64,000 bases of DNA, from NCBI GenBank assembly GCA_900088475.1, contig FLMG01003917.1, forward strand, positions 91,669 to 155,668. Direction: 5' to 3'. This DNA comes from Hyphochytrium catenoides (taxonomy: Eukaryota; Sar; Hyphochytriomycetes; Hyphochytriales; Hyphochytriaceae). Shown piece after piece: positions 55,955 through 64,000 of this stretch (position 1 is its first letter; the number at the start of each line of letters is the position of its first letter). A model generated the notes under the pieces. It saw only the letters and a program-made list of their open reading frames with translations. It was not told the origin of the DNA and ran no database searches. The translations under genes were made by a program, and so were the position numbers.

Positions 55955-56855
55955 AGCTAGCCAGCAGTCCTACTTTCCAGATGAACCCACGCTGAGAGGG
56001 CGAATAGTGGTGATCCTTTGCTGGGTCAGAATCTGGTCAGAACCTGCAAACCATCGTCTTACTGCCAATAGAACACCTTCTGTGCGTCGCGCTCCAATGG
56101 TATAGGATATGCTTGGAAGGTCGATATTGCTCTGCCGCTGAACAGAGACATGCGTCCGCGCTTCTCTTAACTAGGTTTGTCGGTCCCTCCACGGGAGAGA
56201 CCTGCCAAGGCGTTGCTTGTTCTGTTTGTCACGATGCCTCTCTCCTCCGCAGCGCGCGATGAGAGAGAGAGAAGGAGGATGAAGATTTGGATGTCCAGCA
56301 TCTCTGTTAGAGGACAGACCCTAAAGTTACCGTCTATCTAGTTATCAGCAGGACAATGTACACGATAACTACAGTACCATGAAGAGCTGTATGGCGTACG
56401 ATGGGTGGGCTGTACTACTAGTACTACTACTACGCACCTGATGGGCGGCTTCTTACCTCAGAAGCGTGAAGCAGTGCTTCAAACTTCTTCCTAAAGCAAG
56501 AAGTTTCGGCATTATTAACCAGAGATTCGACTGGCACACCTCCGGGAATGTCTGGGAGATGTCTGGGAGACGTCTGGGAGATGTCTGAGAGTGCCTCTGT
56601 TAAGTCTTGGAGAGCAGTGGCCAGATGAAGATATACTGCTGCCCTTGACGCCTTCTAAATGGACATTAAACGGCAAACAACAACGGCTGGGAGGTCGCAG
56701 GTCTACGTTTTGATTTAACCTCGCAGAAGCTGCTTTCAACCTACGTTCCACCACACGCCTCTCGGTCGAGCTCTATAGCAGAGGATTGAAGAGTCAATCA
56801 CTCCCAACGACACATTAGCCTTGAAAGCCTAAAGGCGAAAAAAAACTGCTTGCAG
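55955..56855. other. Divergent intergenic region between CTNNBL1 and the Nudix gene
   Basis: Promoter region for two genes transcribed apart. It contains an 11-base tandem repeat at 56549-56591 and a TACTAC-type run near 56413-56435. No exon was recognised. Confidence 0.5.
56549..56591. repeat. 11-base tandem repeat, four copies
   Basis: Four head-to-tail copies of TGTCTGGGAGA, the third with CG for TG and the last with a T-to-A-type change near its end. Confidence 0.9.
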
Positions 56856-58839
56856 ATGCAGATGAGGGCCACTCCCGCTAGGGAGGTATTGCAGCAAATA
56901 TTGAGGACGATCCCGCATCGACAACCTAAGCAGATCGAGAGCCAAAAGGTATGTTCCAATTTCTCGTCTATCCAAGAGAAGTTCCCTTAATGCATTTTTC
57001 CTACAGAGGGCAAGCGTTGCCATCTTGCTGCGTCTGCGGCAGCTGGAGAGAGAGCAGGACGAGAAGAATGGTCTCAACAAGGCGCACGAGCGACTTGAAG
57101 TTCTCTTCATTCGTCGTGCTCATAATCCTCGGGACACGTGGAGCAGCCACATAGCCTTCCCCGGTGGTAGACAGGGCAAAGGAGAATCGGACCTTGAGAC
57201 AGTGCTCAGGGAAGTTAGGGAGGAAGTTGGCATTAATCTCTCAAGATCTAGGTAAGAGGAAGGCTGGGTGGGGTCTGTAAGGCGCGGACCGGTGCTATGG
57301 GAAGCAAAGCTGGCGCTCTGGAGATTTATGGATTGCTTGCCTCCTCTCAATCTCTCTGCGTTTCTCTCTTCGTTGTGTCTCTAGTCCACACCCAATGTTG
57401 CCTTCTCTTTTTAGAGCCATGGTCTCTTACTTCGCACTCTCTCTGCTCTTGGTCGCCCTTGCTTTTTGAAGATCTTCTCCTCTGCTAAGCCTTTCCACTC
57501 TCTCTCTCTTAGCGACTTCCAGCTGGTTGGCAGGCTGGATGACCGTAAGGCTAAAGGAACACTAGTAGTCTGCCCCTTTGGTATGCATAGTAACCTCACC
57601 TCGAGGCCCTAGCCAGTCCTTGGAGAGGGTTGGGTCATTGTGGACTCCTAAAATACTCTTGTCAGTCCTGGTTGCCCACCGAGTCTACTCCCTACCTTCT
57701 TCACTTCCATTCCGTCAAGCCATCTCTCCTCCACATGACAGTCGCGTCGCTTTACATTGTGCCGCCGACTCACTTCTTCTCCGTTCATCAAAGTGTTTCT
57801 GCAGACAAGCAAGAAGGAGCTCCTGTTGAAAAAACAGAGTGCCGAGGTATCAGACATCCTTTGGGTGGACGTTGTTCAGTATCTATTGCCAGAAAGTGCC
57901 AGGATAAGGAGGTGCTGCCCGCTGTTGCTTCCAGATGGTTGAGCCAACTCGCTTCTAACTGCACCATGGATCTACTTCATCTCTGCTTACTATCCACCTC
58001 TATTTATAGGTTGCGGCTCCACCTCGTAGACTTTATGCCCAAGCGCCAGTGGCTTCTTCAGTTAGGGGGTATTCTAGGCTTTGATGTGATAGAGTTTCCA
58101 TGTCTTTACCTGCCGAGGAAGACGTTCGAGCCCCCGCCAGGAAGACTTAAAGAGGGAGGTGTTCTGTCGTTGGACGCGGAAAGAGAGGAACAAGTCTTGA
58201 AGCAGAACGAAGATGGCCTGGAAGGTGAATCGGTGGAAGATTCCTTGGAAGATCTTGAGAGAAAGCTAGAGGACTTTGTTCTCTGGGGCCTAACCTATGG
58301 TAAGATCAAGCTTTTTTGCTAAACGAAGGAGACTGTAGCTCTTATTAGCAGCCTGTAGAGCCAGTGGTGGGGAAGGACGTGTGGCAAATGACCTTATTTT
58401 ATTGGCGTCATTCGCCTTTTTACTATCTGGCTTGTCTCTCAAGTGTCGTCGGTCCCTAGGGATGATCTCGGACTTCTTCGAAGCTGCCGGGATGGGCCGA
58501 CTCCGTCCTCGGCTATTCGCAACCTTCCGGAACCCGCTTTTTAACGGTGAGAGCAGGGGGCCTCCCCTCTATCGCGTTGGATGCTGCTGCTTGATATCTT
58601 CCTGACTGTTTGATCACATGAGCCGGATGTTTCCCGTCTGTCTTCCGGATACGTGACATCTCTAATCGTCCACCTGGAGAGTCGTTCGATGCCAGTGTCC
58701 TCTGTTCTCTCCTCGCTAATTAAGTCTTGGTCCAGGTGTCATTATGGCGCTACAATGGCCGAAACAGTCTTTAGCTCTTGGTGTGGCCGCCTTTGGGGTC
58801 CTGATGGGCTCTTTTGTGCTTGGCTCTGGAGCAAAGTGA
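56856..58839 (+). CDS. CoA-type Nudix hydrolase with C-terminal membrane anchor
   Basis: Seven exons (56856-56948, 57007-57251, 57513-57580, 57794-57911, 58010-58299, 58460-58546, 58736-58839) join in phase to about 334 residues. The family (NUDT7/NUDT8/Pcd1) cleaves coenzyme A or acyl-CoA to 3',5'-ADP and phosphopantetheine, and some members cleave nucleoside diphosphate derivatives. The CoA-Nudix signature FIRRAHNP to HIAFPGGR precedes a perfect Nudix box (residues about 85-107: G-x5-E-x7-REV-x-EE-x-GI). FVLWGLTYG near the end of exon 5 matches the NUDT7 FVLWGLT motif. The last exon encodes a hydrophobic helix (LALGVAAFGVLMGSFVLG) at the very C-terminus, giving a tail-anchored protein without the peroxisomal tripeptide of NUDT7. 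An acidic insertion lies between these parts. The acceptor before 57794 is AAAG. Substrate cannot be fixed from sequence. Confidence 0.88.
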
Positions 58840-59398
58840 CGTTGTGAAGCAAAAAGTGCCCTAGCTTCTTCAGAGGTCCACATCCTTGTGCCCTCTTCTT
58901 AAGGCTCCACTCTGCTACAGGAGCTCAATCGAAGTCTTGGGCTGCTTTGCAGAGAGGCAGCTCTGACAGGAAGAGTTAGATGACGGCCGACCTAGAAGAG
59001 GACCATCTTAGGATATCGACTCAACCAAACGAGAAGATGAGGATGTCTCCACTAGTGTCTTTTCAGCAAGTTGAGCTCCGACAGCCTCAGGGCTAAGTAG
59101 CAGTGGAACTAAGTGGAGGCTGACACATTGCATCCCGAACTCCTCAACTGGTGCACAAGGAAAACCCCCGCCCAGGGGAGGGCGAAGAGAAGAAGATCAA
59201 CAAAAACAAGAGGCAATAGAGCTACCATGCAATGGAGTATAAACTGCGGTCTGAGATACAGATTAGTAGAACGTGAGCGCTTATCGCTGTATAAATAAAT
59301 ACATCTTTGGCACAGGAGGTGGAACAAGCAGGAAGCCAAAGACAGGGCAGAAGGGGAGTCTTTGCCTATGGTGCTACTCTGCTCCTTCGGTCTGACTT
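58840..59398. other. Convergent 3' spacer
   Basis: Between the 3' ends of the Nudix and NUFIP1-like genes. No exon recognised; presumably two 3' untranslated regions. Confidence 0.5.
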
Positions 59399-62300
59399 CT
59401 AGCTTTCGCCTTTTCCTTCCTTCGCTTCCGCTGAAGTGCCTTTAAGGCTTTGACCATCTTGGAGGAAGTTGTTTGCCACAAAGAAGCGAATGAACTGCAG
59501 CATATAGCTTCTTTCCTTTTTTATGTCCTTCTCAAGCAGCTGCGGGCGAAGCAGGAGAGGAAGAGACAACGGGGTGCATTCAGTGAGATGAAGGAGATAC
59601 CTCCGGGACAAAAAGCTAACCTTAGCCAATAGACCACTCTTTTGCTTCTTAACGGACGAAGGGAGCTTAGAACCCGCTTGTTTGCCCTTCTGCTTCGCCT
59701 CTTCGCGGTGCTTTTTTCTCTCCTACGACCGTAACCCAGAGCGGAATGAGATCGCCACTATAAAGGCTAGAGGGAAAAAGCGAGAGAGAGTACTTACCTC
59801 TTTGTCATGGGCAAAAGTGCAGCGGTTGCCCTTGGAGCAGTGTCCCTTTAGGAAGTACGTACAATTCTTGACCTACGAACCGTCAGCCAGGACAGAGCAG
59901 TAGGGAAGACGAGGCAAATGATAAGTTAAGAGAAAGATCAGCTTTGATGTCAATTGTTGACGGCCTACTGATGTCTTAAAAGGCGACAGCCCTGTTCTCT
60001 CCTCTTTCCCCGCGAGATGTACTTATAGACTCATCAATGAATCTAGTGGCTGAAAGGTCCAAATTGGCTTACCGTGACATCGTGACTGAAGGTACAGGAG
60101 TCTCCTCTGTTACACCGACCCCGCGTCATCATAAACTTGCATGGACGCTTCTTCCTGACCGGGCTAGAGCATCCCTGAAGGATAGAGATGAGGTTATACT
60201 CTCCTGTACAAGGCTAACAAACGGAGGACTGTGAAGCTCAAGAGACACGTTATGGCCAAGAATGGTCTTGAACTGAAGCGGAACAACTGAACATAGAGAG
60301 ACAACAGGAGGTATTTGCGCAGGGAGGAAGAAACGGCTAGAGTGCATGGTTACCTCTTCAGTGTCTGTCCTTTCAGAAGGAATGGAGGTCACCGCAGCTT
60401 CCACCCCTGAGATCTGACCTTCCTCCTTCTCTTCACCGTCTTCGTCACTAGAGGCATACTCGGCTGCTAACAGGCCCAGGGGGTCACCCTTTTCCTCCGC
60501 CTTACTATTCACCTGGAGGAAGTGGAGAAGTGTCAAGCGTAGTGGCTATAGCTTATCAAGGGTCGCTCTGCCTATGCTTTTATGTATGGGTCTGTACCAT
60601 CCCCTAATCCTTTTCAACCCTTCCCCCTTTTTTAGTGTCTAGGTGTGTCCGCTCTCTCTCTTGGTCCCATTCCTTGCTTCGACTCTATTCCTACTATCAG
60701 ACCCCCTGATACCTCTTCTGCCTCTTTCTGCCGCTTGCTGGGTGGGGAAGGAGCAGTTGGCCTGCTGGCGGTAATGGGCCGCTTCCTCCCACGGCTGGTT
60801 TCTGAGATAGCTCCAGCTTCCGACCTCGCTTGCTCTTCAACCAGCTAAGGGAAGAAGTTACCAGACAGACATGAGAGAGGAGACAAGTGATCCACTATCT
60901 TGAAATCTGCTCTTCTCCTTACGCCATCCACAATTCAGGTACTATCGAGAATATTCACTCTTCATCAGGTTCGTTCTGCCATCTACATTTCTCTCTGAAC
61001 CTCTGCCTCTCCTTCCTCTATTCTCTTAGTGGGTACCCCTTGTCCTTCCCGTTTCTTATTTCCCTATCGTCCCTGCTAGAAGAGTGGAAGTCGGTACCTT
61101 TCGCTGTAAGTTAGCAGTCGTGGGCCATCGCTTCCTCCTTTCCTCTCTCCATTTACTAATATCTTCCGGGCAGTTGCCCACTAGGACTGTCAGTAAGTCG
61201 TCGGTTATTGTTCATAGAAGGGGACGATGGAAAGGTAAACATTAGACGACAGGATTGAGAGCAAAATATGTGTCAGGGAGAGAGACGAGCTCAGGAGGTA
61301 CAGTAGTAAGAGAAAGGGCAGTTAAAGTTGTCTTGAAAGAGAGACCCTTGCGCTAGTTCTCTCGGCCCCAGTCTCGTCTCTCTTTGTCCCGGAGCTAACC
61401 TCTAAATTTCTGGCCTTCGACCTCTATGGTCTTCATTCCCGTGCCGGAGTATTGGCCGTGAGTGCTGTGCCAATGAGCCGAGACCACCTTCTTGCTAGCT
61501 CTGAAGTCGCAGCCTTCATGCTTTCAGAAGACAAATATTTTGAGAGGGACGAAGGGAGATTTGCTGTCAGTGCTTGCGGTATATTCAGGCTGACCACTTC
61601 CCCTGTTGTCACGTCTCTCTCCCTCTCTCTTTTCATTCGTACGACTCCCTGTCTCTTTCGGACCAGTTTGTTCTTTCAACCTCTCTGGGCAAGTGTGTCA
61701 ACATCAGCATGCCGTCCGACTCACTCTGCAATTCTCGTGAGTGTCAATGTGGGCTTTATACTGAGACTCAATGGGAAACACCTTCCCACAAGGCTCACAA
61801 GAGAATTGGCTCGGACTGGGCAGGAATAAGCAACGTTAGTGCAGGCACACTCGAAGAGTACCGAGAGAGAGAGAGAGGAGCTAAGAGGTTAAAGGACCGG
61901 AGACAGCATTGGTGAGAGAAAAGGCTCGAGGCGATGAAGAACCAGGAGATCAAGAATTGGTCCTGCCCTCGCGTCCAGCTCACAACGTGTGACCCTTGAG
62001 AGTAGAGAAGAACGATACGGAGTGTAACAAGGAGTGGCGAGAGGAGCCACTAGAGCAGGGCCTCATATCAAATTACGCAACGAAGCACCCTGTCGGCAAC
62101 TTACCTCTTAACCTTATCGCCCCCGGAAGTCGGGCTCGCGTTCGCACTGGAGCCCTCAAAAGAAGGCTGTGCGCGGAGAAGAGAAAAGAAAACCAACACA
62201 GAGTAAGAAGCCTTAAACGAACGTACTGATCAGGACAAAGCTTTTAGGAAAGAGGTAGAGGTAGAGAGCCGCGGTCAACCGCTACAAGCTCAGGTGCAAG

Positions 62301-63843
62301 AGGTGGTCACCGGGCCCTTCGGCATCAGGAGGTAAGAGGGCAAGCCAATGAGAATGGAGAAAGATAGAGACACAGAGGGAGAGAGAGAGAGATGAAGAAA
62401 AGAGAGAGAGTGAGGGAGAGAATGCTGAGGAGGTGGGACATGCATATATTTGGACCTGATTGCTTCCGTGCTTCTTCCCTGCGCTCTTGCCGTAGCCTTG
62501 CCTCCTGACAGTGCAATCCTCAATCCAATGGCCACCCGTCTTGCACTTGTGGCAGATATAGCTCGGAGGCGGCTCTCGCTGGCGGATTAGAGAGCGCACG
62601 AGCTATGAGAGAGTGACCAAACCGGCAAAGAGGGTAAACAGCCCCCGAAGGTTGACCCAAGACAAGACACAAGACAAGATCAAGAGAGCTTAAGAAAGTA
62701 GGTAGCAGCATTTGCTGGTGCACCGACACGTGGAGTGACAGGGATTGCTTAAGGCATGTTAGATGTAAACGCTCTTCAGGTGAACCCAGGAGAAGATCGG
62801 ACAGGACGGAGAGGCATTTACCCTGTTATTCACCCTACTGGCTCCTCTACTTCCACCTGCAGGAGAAGGAAGGTAGTGCTGCTGCTGCGGTTGGTAGGGA
62901 TACAGACCATAGCTGCCGCCACCACCTAGAAAGAGTTTAGGGCAGAGAAAGGAAAGAGCAAGGGCATGGAGGTGGAGTGAGTCTCGGCAGACAGAACACC
63001 CTGATGCCCAACAGATGCTGAAGAGAAAACTCTGTTGGGAAAGCGGAGATTGTAAGTAGGAGACAGAGGAAAGTGAAGACGAGAAAGGCGGAGTGAGCGA
63101 CAAAGAAGGGAGAGAGAGGAAAAGGGGACAGAAAAAAAGAGAGAGAGACACAAGGCAGAGGTGAGGGAGAAAGGGGCGGTGGGAGGAGAGAAACTTTGGA
63201 GAGGGAACACAGAGAGAAGGGAAAGTGAGTGAAACGAACAGAGTAAGAGAAGAAGCCGGTTGACGAGACCTGGCGGCAAGTAGCCATGATGTGGGATAGG
63301 TGGGACGTTAATGAGGGTCATGGAGCTCGGCGGGTACTGCAGCGTCGGAGGAGCGTAAAAGTCATAGAGATGAGAGGGAGGCGGAGGCGCGTAGGAGAAG
63401 CTCTCGGAAGAATGGAAGGACCGCGGAGAGTGCCCTGGAAACTGCTGTGAGGGAGAGAGAGGATCTTCTGAGCCTACAGCGGGAGAGAGACGGCTCTTCA
63501 GATACATGTGGACGTGACAACCTTAGATAAGAACGGCGATCTTGACGAGATGAGCTGTAGATGTGAACTATAAGAGATAATAGCACGAGGCTAGTCAATA
63601 GTGCTGCGACCGCAGCGAAGAGAGAGACAGAGAGACAGACAGGCAGACCGACAGAGAGAAGAATCGGAGGCAGAAGGAGCCTTTCCAAAGGCTGGCTTTG
63701 AGCAGAGGACATTGACGGTGAGAATACCTGTGTGGCCGTGTCGCTGTCCCTGGTAAGCTGGGGCCCTCCCGTGCTCGTTGGTCTGCTGCATGATTTCGAC
63801 TCTTTTCTTCACGCACTGCCCATCATTGGAATAAACGTATTGA
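59399..63843 (-). CDS. NUFIP1: NUFIP1-like box C/D snoRNP assembly factor
   Basis: Core exons 62166-62105, 61815-61725, 61520-61400, 61180-61098, 60844-60713, 60512-60354, 59872-59798, 59722-59621 and 59539-59399 join in phase. Family hallmarks are the C2H2 finger (FSCEPCGKVFPIE to HIDTHENC), a second Cys/His unit (CDFRASKKVVSAHW), the NUFIP signature EDISKWREERRKRWPT, the GDPLGLLAAEY segment followed by acids, a CCCH finger (C-x7-C-x5-C-x3-H in YFLKGHCSKG), and the C-terminal LLEKDIKKERSYMLQFIRFF. NUFIP1 bridges snoRNP proteins and the R2TP chaperone. Four upstream exons (about 63843-63728, 63473-63270, 62925-62822, 62578-62456) form a Pro/Tyr-rich region and a CCHC knuckle (CHKCKTGGHWIEDC); they join in phase 0, giving about 504 residues (human 495). 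That junction uses a weak GTCCAA donor, so a separate gene is possible. The true 5' end is not fixed and may lie beyond the window. Confidence 0.82.
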
Positions 63844-64000
63844 CTTAGGAGAGTGAGAGAGAGAGACAACACAGCCTCCAGTCGAGGGAGAGCATCACGG
63901 CAACGGAACACACAGACTAGCAGAGAACTGAAGGAAGGCAAGCGAGCTCAGGAGCTGGCCGAGGCGGGTCGGCACTGAGGAGCTCAAGAAGACGAAGAGT

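Noticed and set aside
61433-61636. 67-codon minus-strand open frame within the NUFIP1 locus
   Set aside because: It is in a different frame from the conserved CDFRASKKVVSAHW unit encoded by the same DNA.
1-64000. tRNA, rRNA, CRISPR array, insertion sequence or retroelement
   Set aside because: No tRNA A/B-box pairs, rRNA blocks, regularly spaced direct repeats with unique spacers, or transposase/reverse transcriptase motifs were seen by eye on either strand. A covariance-model search would be needed to exclude small RNAs.

Overview
The window is nuclear DNA of a eukaryote, probably a protist, alga or early-diverging fungus-like organism; I could not place it more precisely. The evidence is typical eukaryotic nuclear genes (Aurora kinase, CTNNBL1, STN1, NUFIP1, TBC1D20, GCNA/SprT, DXO, animal/fungal-type ATIC) broken by about 100 short GT-AG introns (many 70-300 bases, the shortest about 74). 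Exon phases close correctly across almost every gene. Between the genes lie CT/GA microsatellites. One stretch of 49 Ns marks an assembly gap.

Layout, left to right: DXO/RAI1-family RNA decapping enzyme, 5'-truncated (2-1182, +); intronless protein with three tandem FSP1/AIFM2-type flavin oxidoreductase modules (3043-6717, +); TBC1D20-like Rab GAP with a C-terminal membrane anchor (7417-9262, -); mitochondrial co-chaperone HSCB (10255-11806, +); DDT/WHIM chromatin-remodelling protein (11973-16524, -); GCNA/SprT-type DNA-protein crosslink protease (17779-20572, +); ankyrin-repeat protein (21153-23956, +) followed by unidentified exons (to about 26241); YbeY-family rRNA-processing nuclease (26664-27681, -); a roughly 4.5 kb stretch without a recognisable gene; a large hybrid histidine kinase with several PAS domains (32171-37140, +); bifunctional purine enzyme ATIC/PurH in 15 exons (39300-44175, +); Aurora kinase in 14 exons (45949-49826, +), converging with an STN1-like telomere protein (49887-51978, -); CTNNBL1 splicing factor (52367-55954, -); a tail-anchored CoA-type Nudix hydrolase (56856-58839, +); and a NUFIP1-like snoRNP assembly factor, probably with a CCHC knuckle in its N-terminal half (59399-63843, -).

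The genes do not form an operon-like pathway. They cover RNA quality control and processing (DXO, CTNNBL1, NUFIP1, YbeY), genome maintenance and chromatin (GCNA, STN1, DDT/WHIM, Aurora), organelle and redox biology (HSCB, FSP1 trimer, Nudix) and signalling (hybrid kinase, TBC1D20). Orientation alternates, with tight convergent 3' ends (61 bases between Aurora and STN1; 167 between HSCB and the DDT gene).

The most unusual items are the triple FSP1 fusion with an N-myristoylation-type N-terminus; the near absence of introns in that gene and in the hybrid kinase, in an otherwise intron-dense region; acidic insertions inside the kinase's ATPase and receiver domains; repeated use of AAG 3' splice sites and two GC-AG introns; and an Aurora kinase with a KEN box exactly where Aurora A has one.
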